Part shown: one piece after another, positions 1-6,969 of the stretch
How the letters are laid out: the number at the start of each line of letters is the position of its first letter
Numbering within the stretch: the first letter of the stretch is position 1
Origin: CAYFJO01 sp964343305
Lineage (GTDB): Bacteria > Planctomycetota > Planctomycetia > Pirellulales > Pirellulaceae
Direction: 5' to 3'
DNA: 11,388 nucleotides
NCBI GenBank assembly: GCA_964343305.1
Contig: CAYFJO010000354.1
Coordinates: 1-11,388, forward strand
Made by a program: the position numbers and the translations under genes
Notes under the pieces: generated by a model
Databases searched by the model: none
The model's input: the letters and a program-made list of their open reading frames with translations, nothing else
Told to the model about the DNA's origin: nothing

Positions 1-1501
1 CCATGTGCCGGCGTGGGTAGCTGCGGCTGCCGTTGGGCGACAGCGGCGGGAACGGCTTCATCTTCACGCCCACGGGAAATACGTCGCCGTTTGTGCCAAA
101 CCAATCGGTCTTGGCTCCGCGGGCCTTCACTCGGTCAGTGAAGGCGTGGTCAAGCACCTGCACTTCGATGCCGCGCGGCAGGCCCGGCTTGCCCGCATCG
201 CTCAGCCGCTTGATCGATTCTGGCGTGACCCACACGAACACGCCGCTGTTGCCAGCCGGTTTCTCGTGTATCCATTCGACGACGATTTCGAAGTTTTTGA
301 ATTGCTTCGCAGTGCGGATCACGCTGACCGGCTGACCCGTACAGTGCAACACGCCATTCCGCCAGCTCCATGTGTCGTCGGCACTGTTCACTTCGGCAAA
401 GTCGGCCGCCGCCAGCGAACGCCAACCAGGTTGGGTGTCGTCGATGGGTGAGCGAGAGGTGGCTGGCGCGATCGCGGACGCGGCAGGCATTGCGAACAGC
501 TTATCGCTCGGCTTCAGTCCAGGCTGCAAACCCTTGCCACCAACTGGACCGGGTGCGTACTTGCCGACGATCGCGACATTCAAATGCGCGTCGACGTGAC
601 CTTCCATCCCCATGCACCAGTAGCAGGCGTTGACCAGCATGCGGCGAAAGTCTTCGACTTTGAACGCGTCGCCGTGTCCCATGGTCGTCGTGAATACGCG
701 GGCCTTTTTGCCGGCCGAGCCGGTGTAAGTCTTCGTCCACGCGATCGGCGCGGGCGGCTTGTCGGCGACTGGCTCGTCGTCCGCCGACCAACCGGCGAGC
801 GGCTGTCCGAGCAGCATTGGTTCGCTGTCGCCTTCGAGCTTGTCGCTAATGCCGTAGACGTCGTCGGGGATCCAAAAGCTGCGCCGCGTGCCGCGGAAGA
901 TCGGATGGCTGGTGGCAAAGTTTATCACATCGCACCGCGTACTTTCGACGAGGTTCTTGCCGTAATGCGACACCCATGTCTCGCCGAGCACTCGCCGCCC
1001 CCAACCGCCTGCCGGTTCCTTGCTGGTCCAGTCGAACTTGGCGTAAGGACTCTTCGAATCGGCAGCGTAGCGGAACGGATGCGTCGCGTTACGAATGCCG
1101 ATGATTGGTCGGCCGGATTCGCTGTAATCGATGATGTGCTTCATCTGCTCGTCGGGCAGCTCGCGCCATCGCATGAACAATACCATCAAGTCGGCCGATG
1201 CGAGTTGCTCAAGACCGGGGACATTGTCCTTTACTCGCGGATCGATCGTGCCTGTCTTCGGGTCGATGGCGAACAGCACGGTGCAGGTGAAACCGTGTCG
1301 CGACAAGATGCGAGCCATCAGCGGCATCGACAGTTCTGAACGATACGACTGCTCGGCCGCGATGAAGACCACCTTCTTCCCTTTGCCGGGACCTTCACCG
1401 CCCGGATAAGTCAGCCACGATTCGGCGGCAAGCGATTGGGATACGAAGACACTGGAAAATATCACGGCCAACGTGAACAGGAAACAACGAAGTTTGTTCA
1501 T
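1..1501 (-). CDS. ThuA-like domain fused to DUF1080 (3-keto-disaccharide hydrolase-like) domain, exported; 3' end off window
   Basis: An uninterrupted frame runs from an ATG at 1501 to the left edge (500 codons, no stop), so the C-terminus is missing. Residues 1-26 form a signal peptide (hydrophobic LFTLAVIFSSVFV, then SLAAES). Residues about 43-300 resemble ThuA (class I glutamine-amidotransferase-like fold): a KKVVFIAAE strand, 'SMPLMARILSRHGF', 'LMVLFMRWRELPDEQM', 'RPIIGIRNATHPF', and 'TTTMGHGDAF' near its end. Residues about 358 onward match the start of a DUF1080/LamG-like jelly roll ('GWRSLAAADFAEV', 'FKNFEIVVEWIHEKPAGNSGVFVW', 'GIEVQVLDHAF'). DUF1080 proteins are linked to glucoside 3-ketosugar hydrolysis and ThuA to sugar utilisation, so a periplasmic role in carbohydrate breakdown is likely but inferred. 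The gene is divergent from the one at 1708. Family assignment is by recognition of sequence style, not a search. Confidence 0.88.
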   Translation of the reverse strand, partial: MNKLRCFLFTLAVIFSSVFVSQSLAAESWLTYPGGEGPGKGKKVVFIAAEQSYRSELSMPLMARILSRHGFTCTVLFAIDPKTGTIDPRVKDNVPGLEQLASADLMVLFMRWRELPDEQMKHIIDYSESGRPIIGIRNATHPFRYAADSKSPYAKFDWTSKEPAGGWGRRVLGETWVSHYGKNLVESTRCDVINFATSHPIFRGTRRSFWIPDDVYGISDKLEGDSEPMLLGQPLAGWSADDEPVADKPPAPIAWTKTYTGSAGKKARVFTTTMGHGDAFKVEDFRRMLVNACYWCMGMEGHVDAHLNVAIVGKYAPGPVGGKGLQPGLKPSDKLFAMPAASAIAPATSRSPIDDTQPGWRSLAAADFAEVNSADDTWSWRNGVLHCTGQPVSVIRTAKQFKNFEIVVEWIHEKPAGNSGVFVWVTPESIKRLSDAGKPGLPRGIEVQVLDHAFTDRVKARGAKTDWFGTNGDVFPVGVKMKPFPPLSPNGSRSYPRRHM

Positions 1502-1579
1502 GGTATTTTGCCTTGGGAAAACGAATGTTAGGAACGACAACGAATGGGACTCAGTTTTCTATTGCGACGCTAATTGAGG

Positions 1580-1598
1580 TACAATGATCCGCATTGTA
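1580..1598. promoter_or_regulatory. Inverted repeat TACAAT-N7-ATTGTA in divergent promoter region
   Basis: TACAAT at 1580-1585 and ATTGTA at 1593-1598 are perfect 6-bp inverted arms around a 7-bp spacer. They lie between two divergent genes (starts at 1501 minus and 1708 plus). Each arm resembles a sigma-70 type -10 box facing one of the genes, 92 bp before the minus-strand start and 122 bp before the plus-strand start. No good -35 box was found at 16-18 bp from either arm. It could be back-to-back -10 elements or a dimeric operator; the sequence does not decide. Confidence 0.35.
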
Positions 1599-1707
1599 AC
1601 ACGCCGATTCTCTAACACACTAAGATCACGCACGACCAAACGACACGGCAATGATTTTTGCGCATCGCGGGCGCGGATCTTCGCCGGAATGCTGGAAAGG
1701 GTGACCC

Positions 1708-2955
1708 ATGAATCGCATTGTTATCGGGTTGGCAGTACTAATGAGTTTGCCGGCCGTCGTGGACGGCCAAGTGAAAAAGCCGAAGGACATTGAAGTCGCG
1801 CCGCACTGGATTTACGACGATGTGCCGGCTGCGTTTGCTCAAGCGAAACAGTCTGGCAAACCCATCCTGGCGCTGTTTCGCTGAGTGCCGTGACCATCCT
1901 GCAAAGGAATCGACGAGCAGGTTGTTCGTCATGACAAAGAACTCGAAGCGTTGGAAAAACAATTCGTCTGTGTCCGCATTATCAAAGCCAACGGATTGGA
2001 CATGAATCTGTTTCAATTCGACTATGATCAAACGTGGGCTGTAATGTTCCTAAACGCCGACCGCACGATCTATGGCCGCTACGGGACGCGTGCTGGTGGC
2101 AGGAATCAAGCCGACACGCACATCTCGGTGCCAGGTTTCAAGAAGGCCATGCAACGGGCGCTGGCCACGCACAAGGGATATCCAACCAACAAGCAACAAC
2201 TCACGGCATATTCAGAGCCCAAGGTCGATTTCGCCACACCGGAAAAAATCCCGACAATGCAGGCAAACAACTGCATCCATTGTCATCAGGTGCACGATTG
2301 CCTGATGCGGCACAAGTGGGAGCAAAAGAAACTCACTGCCGCAGACCTGTTCGTCTATCCGTTACCCGAGCAGATCGGCATGAGAATGGACCGAGAAGAC
2401 TGCCTGGTGGTGAAACGCGTCAGAGATGGCGCGCCGGTTGTCAAAGCAGGTCTCAAGGTCGGTGACCGAATCGTCAGCATGAACGGCTCGCCGTTGATCT
2501 CGCAGGCCGACATCCAATGGCTATTGCATCGTTCTCCAACCAACGCACGGCTTGATTTGACGTACCAGCGCGGCGGCCGTACGTTCGAGACGACCGTAAC
2601 GCTTTCAGGCAATTGGAAGCTGGCCGATCTGAGCTGGCGAGAATCTTCTTGGCGCGCCTTGCGACACGCCGTTCGTTTCATTCCCCTTTCTGCACAAAGA
2701 AAAAGTCGAAACAAGATTGCTCGCGACGCGATGGCCTTTGAAATCAAAAACATGTACGGGCCACGTCCCGAGCCACTTCGCCGAGCAGGCGTGAAGATTG
2801 GCGACGTGATTATCGGAATCGGCGACCGGACCGACCTGGTCACCGAGACGCAGTTTCTGGTCTTCCTGCGGCTGAATTACGGACCAGGTCAGAAGATTCC
2901 GCTGAGCATCCTTCGTTCAGGAAAGAAAATGACGATCGAAGCACCGACTTGGTGA
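1708..2955 (+). CDS. Candidate selenoprotein: exported thioredoxin-like (UxxUxxC) / CxxCH / PDZ-domain protein
   Basis: A single frame from ATG 1708 to TGA 2955 (415 residues) is interrupted only by TGA at 1882-1884 and 1891-1893, which I read as selenocysteine 59 and 62. Residues 1-20 are a signal peptide. Residues about 35-140 look like a thioredoxin_7-type domain: 'AFAQAKQSGKPILALFR', then U-V-P-U-P-S-C-K, 'GIDEQVV', 'LEKQFVCVRI', 'AVMFLNADRTIYGRYGTR'. U62-P-S-C65-K66 lies where thioredoxins carry CxxCK, so U62 would be the attacking residue and U59 an extra one. A CxxCH (C189, C192, H193) may bind haem c or act as another redox site. PDZ-like segments follow at about 221-300 ('AGLKVGDRIVSMNG') and 342-415 ('AGVKIGDVIIGIG'). 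GGAAAGG at 1694-1700 is a good ribosome-binding site 7 nt before ATG. A nonsense-broken pseudogene is the alternative, but the placement of both TGAs argues against it. Role inferred: periplasmic thiol/selenol redox protein. Confidence 0.85.
1882..1893 (+). other. Two in-frame TGA codons (1882-1884, 1891-1893) predicted to encode selenocysteine
   Basis: Codons 59 and 62 of the 1708-2955 frame are both TGA, separated by GTG CCG. The frame is open for 58 codons before them and from 1894 to 2952 after them. Translation around them reads F-R-U-V-P-U-P-S-C-K, with the expected thioredoxin strand before and helix after. TGA serves as a real stop for this gene (2953-2955, just after a TGG Trp codon) and for the gene ending at 3847, so a whole-genome reassignment of TGA is not supported. 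Confidence 0.82.
1891..1931 (+). promoter_or_regulatory. Candidate bacterial SECIS hairpin inside the coding sequence
   Basis: An imperfect 41-nt hairpin starts at the second TGA. TGAC (1891-1894) pairs with GTCA (1928-1931). CA (1895-1896) pairs with TG (1923-1924). After a T-T mismatch, CCTGC (1898-1902) pairs with GCAGG (1917-1921). The 14-nt apical loop contains GG at 1906-1907. Length and the position of the TGA at the stem base recall the E. coli fdhF element. A competing small hairpin, TCCT-GCAA-AGGA (1897-1908), has a loop beginning 16 nt after the first TGA. The two share bases and cannot form together. Found by eye, with no folding energy calculated. Confidence 0.45.
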
Positions 2956-3073
2956 GATCTAACACCTTCGCCACATTCGCGAGAAACCGTGCGAACACCT
3001 CAATGCGCCCATAAAGGAAGTGCTTTGACGTTTCTAACTGGGCACTGAGGCATTACAAGATGAAAGCCGTTCT

Positions 3074-3847
3074 ATGAAATCCGTCGTGAATGCAATTGCT
3101 TTTCTTATGCTGATTCTGTCGATCGCTGTGGAAGCCGGCCAGGCCGATCCGGACACGCCGAACCTGCCGAACATTGTGAGTTTCGCGAAAGAGAAGTCCG
3201 ACCGATTTGTCGTGGACCTAGATGTTGTACGCACGGGACATCCATACAAAGGGACTGACGCTGCGAAGCCGCACACAGGTGCGCATATCTATTTCAAGAT
3301 TCCGGACAAACCGATTGCCGCCGACGATGTTGAAGCGTTTCCTGCGATCTATGCTGTCGCCGACGGATATGTTTCGCGAGTCGACGAGTATTTCAAATTG
3401 CGACCAATCTTCAATCGTACGCTGGGCAAACGCGTCGCGAATTACCGCTACGGAGTGACACTTGCCATCGCTCGCAAAGACGGTGCAGCCGTCGACTTCC
3501 ACTACAGCATTGAGCCGATGATCGATCCAGGTGATCCCGAATTCTACAAATCGTTTATCCTCGTAAAGCGTGGACAGCGCGTGAAAAAGGGCGACATCAT
3601 CGCGCGGATGTACATTCCGCCAGAACGCCACTTCGCCCAAAACACGCACATTCACTTCAACCTAGTCGACACCGGCAATCGCCAATTCATGGTTCCAACA
3701 ATCTTCACCGACGAAATCAACAAACGGTTCCACGCCACATGGGGGAAACGGGGAGTTGACGGCGAAACTCGGATTCCCACATGCATGGGATATCGACTGT
3801 CGGCTCCTGAAAACCCGTTTGGCACGGGCGCGAAAGACGAGCTGTGA
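3074..3847 (+). CDS. Exported M23 (LytM/lysostaphin)-like metallopeptidase-fold protein
   Basis: 257 residues. Residues 1-24 form a signal peptide (hydrophobic AIAFLMLILSIAVEA). The rest follows the M23 beta-fold pattern: 'HTGAHIYF' (67-74) at the place of HxGxD, 'IYAVADGYVSRVD' (92-104) for the 'VxAxxxGxV' strand, 'YGVTLAIARKDG', 'DFHYS' (141-145) for the usual 'YxHL', 'VKRGQRVKKGDIIARM' (164-179) and 'THIHFNL' (191-197) for the final HxH. H67, H143, H192 and H194 are therefore in place, but the aspartate zinc ligand of HxGxD is H71. M23 enzymes cut peptidoglycan cross-bridges; whether this one is active is open. The start has only a weak upstream ribosome-binding site, and a 5-codon ATG frame at 3061-3078 overlaps it (…CTATGA). 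It lies 118 bp after the candidate selenoprotein gene and may share its transcript. It ends 31 bp from the convergent gene at 3879. Confidence 0.75.
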   Translation: MKSVVNAIAFLMLILSIAVEAGQADPDTPNLPNIVSFAKEKSDRFVVDLDVVRTGHPYKGTDAAKPHTGAHIYFKIPDKPIAADDVEAFPAIYAVADGYVSRVDEYFKLRPIFNRTLGKRVANYRYGVTLAIARKDGAAVDFHYSIEPMIDPGDPEFYKSFILVKRGQRVKKGDIIARMYIPPERHFAQNTHIHFNLVDTGNRQFMVPTIFTDEINKRFHATWGKRGVDGETRIPTCMGYRLSAPENPFGTGAKDEL

Positions 3848-3878
3848 GATTCCCTCCTGCACTTGATTTCATCGTGTG

Positions 3879-5261
3879 CTAATGGAGAATGTCGCAGTTT
3901 GGTAAAGCGCGTTGAAGCTCAACGACGTCTCTATCGTTTGCCTGCGTTGCAAATAGGTTGAGGAATTTGAGATTTCGCAGACGATGAACGTGCCGAAGCC
4001 CCGCACCAGTGATTCTTGTCTTGCTCAAGTCGAGGCGATTCAGTTCAGTTAGCTCTTTGAGGCTGGCGATTCCGGCGTCATTGATGCGAGCTTGACTCAA
4101 GTCAAGTGATTGTAGTCCTGTCAAACCACTCAAGTGCCGAACGCCGTCGTTGGTGATATTGTTGTCACTGCAATTCAGTTTCCGCAGGTTTGTCAATTTC
4201 GCTAAATGGACGAGCCCATTGTCCGTGATCTTCGTTTTGCGCACTTCAAGCTCTTGAAGTGCCGACAGTTCACCGATGTGTGCAAGTCCAACATCGGTGA
4301 TGAATGTGTTTCCACACAACAACACTTCGAGTTTTGGCCGCTGAAGCAGTCGCTTTAGTCCAGCATCGTTAATCGTTCGAGTATTTCGGAAGTTGAGCTT
4401 CTTGAGGTGTGTCAGCTCGCCGACAAGTCGGCCTAGGCCAGCGTTGGTAATCTGCGTGCTGCTGATATTGAGTTCTTCGAGTTGACTGAATTTGACCAAC
4501 GTGTCCATCGCCGAGTCGGTGAGTCGCTTGTTGCGGAAGAGATTCAGCGAGCGTAATTTGGTTAATCGCTCCAGATGATTGAGACCAGACGCTGTCAGAT
4601 TAACGTCCTGAAGATCGAGCACTTCGACGTTGGTCATCGTTCCGATTTGCTTCAACCGTTCGATGGTAATCCGCATGTTAAACACTCCGACACGTACCGC
4701 GCCGTCGTGATGGTTGTCTTCGGAGACATCAGCCACGACTTTGGCGATGAACACATCGTCTAGTTTCTCGTTGCCAACTGAGTAATTTGCGCTGACGAGT
4801 TTCTTCTCGCCGCCCCACCTCATCACGGTGACCGTCGCGGCCCCGCCGATTGCGTAGTTCTCCGGCCCGGCCGCTCCATTGAACACTGTTAGAGATACAC
4901 GGCTTAATGTGTTTCGTTCCGCGAATGCTCTTAGCTGTTGTTCGACGGACTTTGGCTCGTCAGCCAACAAGACGACAAATCCCGCCATCTTCCGTCCTTC
5001 ATTCAAACTGACAACCTCGTCGACCTTCTTGACCAAACTGGCCAACTCGTCAGTAATCTTGCGTGCAAAGATGCAAATCACTGGACGATCGCCGTAGCGT
5101 CAGCGATAGCAAAGTTTGATGCCCTTGTATGGACCGGTGACATCCTTCACTTCAAACGGTGTGGCAAGATCACCCGGCCGCAAGCCCGATTTCAACTCAT
5201 CGGCGACGGCGCTGCTAACCAGTACAACAAGCAAAGCAATTGCTGAGAAATTTGTTTTCAT
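3879..5261 (-). CDS. Candidate selenoprotein: exported thioredoxin-like (CxxU) domain fused to leucine-rich repeats
   Basis: One frame from ATG 5261 to the stop at 3879 (460 residues) contains a single in-frame TGA at 5102-5100, read as selenocysteine 54. Residues 1-20 are a signal peptide (SAIALLVVLVSSAVA). Residues about 25-185 look peroxiredoxin/thioredoxin-like: 'GLRPGDLATPFEVKDVTGP', then L-C51-Y-R-U54-R-Y-G, 'RPVICIFAR', 'LASLVKKVDEVV', 'MAGFVVLLADEP', 'NYAIGGAATVTVMRW'. C51-x-x-U54 makes a redox pair. Residues about 210-460 hold ten leucine-rich repeats of about 24 residues, with the pattern L-x-x-L-x-L-x-x-T-x-I-T-x-x-G-L, typical of planctomycete LRR proteins and probably a protein-binding surface. 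GAGGAG just upstream of ATG 5261 supports the start, with a good signal peptide. Without recoding, the thioredoxin part would lose its start and export signal. Divergent from the gene at 5369. A nonsense mutation is the alternative. Confidence 0.84.
5100..5102 (-). other. In-frame TGA codon predicted to encode selenocysteine (U54)
   Basis: On the minus strand the codons read AAA CTT TGC TAT CGC TGA CGC TAC GGC in pieces, giving K-L-C-Y-R-U-R-Y-G. The 53 upstream codons give a signal peptide and a typical 'VTGPYKG' lead-in; the downstream frame is open to 3879. The next in-frame GTG (5081) would start a protein within a beta strand and lacks a signal peptide, so it is an unlikely true start. 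From memory, planctomycete relatives have C-x-x-C at this site; this needs an alignment. Confidence 0.8.
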
Positions 5262-5368
5262 GAACTCCTCACAACAGGTCAATTTATTATTATTGTGTTT
5301 ACTTGTCCCATTGAAAGTCGAAAGTGGAAACGACAAGCAGTTCCCCACATCGAAACAGGAGTGTCGCA

Positions 5369-6961
5369 ATGAAATCTGGATTGCCGCTGAACTACCTTGT
5401 TGCAGTTTTGCTGCTGATGATCTCGGCGGATACCTCATATGCCCAACGGTACAAGCGAGTTCATCAGACCGTTTTGGACTTGGTCACCGAGGGCAAACCC
5501 GATGAGGCTGTGACTCGTTTGAGTGAACTTGAGCAAGGAGATTTCGACGATGCCGAAACGCAGTTTATGTTTGCGTTGGCGTACGCTCAAACGAGGAAAA
5601 CCGATGCGGCTCTGACAGCAATGCAAAGTGCTATTGAAAAAGGCTTGCCGCCGGGGCGCTTTGTCGCTGGTCCTCGTGAACTATTTCAGCCGCTCAATGA
5701 ACTCGCCGAATTTAAGGAGTTGGCTAACCGCCTCGTGAGTCGGCCGATTCACGGTCCGATGTTGGGTGACGTTACAGACGCGAGTGCACGAATCTGGTTG
5801 CGAACCGCGAGAGAATCCAATGTTACAGTTTCCGTGCATCCAGCATCCGACGATTCGAACAATACCACCGCATCGAAAAGAACTCTCGCTGGTGACGATT
5901 ACACAACGGTCATCAGGGTTGACGGGCTCAAACCAAACACGGAGTACATCTATTTGGTTTCCGTCGATGGCAATGAAGTCAGGCCGGAGAAAAAGTCGCA
6001 ACGTTTTCGGACAGCTCCACGAAAAGGATCTTCATGCAAGTTTCGATTAGTCTTTGGTGGCGGAGCGGGCTACGTGCCGGCAAATGAACGCATGTGGAAT
6101 ACGATTGGTGCCTACGACCCGGACATGCTGTTGCTGTTGGGAGACAACGTCTACATCGACCATCCGAAGAGCCCGGCGATGCAGCGCTACTGTTACTATC
6201 GTCGGCAGTCGCGGCCGGAGTTTCGGCGGTTGATCGCGCGGACCCCGGTCTATGCGATTTGGGACGACCATGACTTTGGGACGAACGATTGTACAGGCGG
6301 TCCCGACATCGACAAACCCGCGTGGAAGCGGCCCGTCTGGGAATTGTTCCGCGACAACTGGGTCAATCCGCCGTATGGCGGCGGCGAGAAGAATCCCGGT
6401 TGCTATTTCGATTTCTACTACGGCGACGTGCATTTCATCTTGCTGGACGGTCGCTTCTACCGAACTGGGCGAGGCAAGCCGGATGCAACAATGCTCGGCC
6501 CCGTGCAGAAGAAATGGTTGCTCGACACGGTCAAAGCATCGCGCGGGACTTTCAAAGTTCTCATCTCGCCCGTGCCTTGGGTCTTCACCGCCAAGGGGAA
6601 TAGCAACGACACGTGGAACGGATTTCGCAATGAGCGTAACGAAATCTTCGGCTTCTTGGCCGATCACAAAATCGACGGCGTTGTGCTCATTTCCGCCGAC
6701 CGCCACCGCTCGGACCTCTGGAAGATCGATCACGATCGCGGATATACCCTGTACGAATTCAATAGCTCGCGTTTGACCAACCAGGGCATCGCGGGAACTC
6801 AGCCTCATGCTGAGTTCTCATACAACAAAAAACAATCCTTCGGTCTCGTTTCGTTCGACACAGAAGTTGACGATCCGACGGTGACTTATGAAGTGGTGAC
6901 CATCGACAAGGAAACTGTCCACGAGTTCAAGCTGAAGCGAAGTCAACTCACAGACGAATAG
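5369..6961 (+). CDS. PhoD-like phosphatase with helical repeat N-terminus, exported
   Basis: 530 residues from ATG 5369, chosen because AGGAG (5357-5361) lies 7 nt upstream and a signal peptide follows directly (YLVAVLLLMISADTSYA); an in-frame ATG at 5324 would bury that signal. Residues about 28-122 are helical and TPR-like ('GKPDEAVTRLSELEQGDFDD', 'MFALAYAQTRKTDAALTAM'). Residues about 126-216 form the fibronectin-like N-domain of PhoD proteins ('GPMLGDVTDASARIWLRT', 'VDGLKPNTEYIYLV'). The metallophosphatase core has 'GDNVYID' (258-264), 'WDDHDFG' (298-304), 'LLDGRFYR' (358-365) and 'SADRHRSDL' (442-450), which supply the metal-binding Asp, Asn and His residues. PhoD enzymes are exported calcium- and iron-dependent phosphomonoesterases or diesterases; the substrate here is unknown. 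The first core strand reads 'VFGGGAGY' where many relatives have 'xxSC'. It lies 8 bp before the next gene, so the two are probably one operon. Confidence 0.9.
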   Translation: MKSGLPLNYLVAVLLLMISADTSYAQRYKRVHQTVLDLVTEGKPDEAVTRLSELEQGDFDDAETQFMFALAYAQTRKTDAALTAMQSAIEKGLPPGRFVAGPRELFQPLNELAEFKELANRLVSRPIHGPMLGDVTDASARIWLRTARESNVTVSVHPASDDSNNTTASKRTLAGDDYTTVIRVDGLKPNTEYIYLVSVDGNEVRPEKKSQRFRTAPRKGSSCKFRLVFGGGAGYVPANERMWNTIGAYDPDMLLLLGDNVYIDHPKSPAMQRYCYYRRQSRPEFRRLIARTPVYAIWDDHDFGTNDCTGGPDIDKPAWKRPVWELFRDNWVNPPYGGGEKNPGCYFDFYYGDVHFILLDGRFYRTGRGKPDATMLGPVQKKWLLDTVKASRGTFKVLISPVPWVFTAKGNSNDTWNGFRNERNEIFGFLADHKIDGVVLISADRHRSDLWKIDHDRGYTLYEFNSSRLTNQGIAGTQPHAEFSYNKKQSFGLVSFDTEVDDPTVTYEVVTIDKETVHEFKLKRSQLTDE

Positions 6962-6969
6962 GAGATCTC

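Noticed and set aside
584..1339. Plus-strand ORF of 251 codons
   Set aside because: It is antisense to the ThuA-DUF1080 gene, has no recognisable domain and no ribosome-binding site.
1882..1893. Frameshift or sequencing error explaining the split gene
   Set aside because: The reading frame is identical before and after the TGAs in both genes, so no indel is needed. A substitution error would have to occur three times, each at a redox position.
1951..2955. Stand-alone protein starting at a TTG at 1951
   Set aside because: It begins inside the thioredoxin fold with no ribosome-binding site; the same frame continues upstream through two TGAs to a good ATG with signal peptide at 1708.
3061..3078. 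Five-codon upstream ORF overlapping the M23-like start
   Set aside because: The ATGA overlap could allow translational coupling, but such a short frame arises easily by chance, and no strong ribosome-binding site precedes it.
3879..5081. Stand-alone LRR protein starting at GTG 5081
   Set aside because: It would start in a beta strand without an export signal; the frame continues upstream through one TGA to ATG 5261 with GAGGAG and a signal peptide.
1708..5261. TGA reassigned to Trp or Gly in the whole genome
   Set aside because: TGA ends the genes at 2955 and 3847, TGG is used for Trp throughout, and no TGA interrupts the other six genes.
6047..6808. Minus-strand ORF of 253 codons
   Set aside because: It lies wholly antisense to the conserved PhoD-like core motifs and shows no domain of its own.
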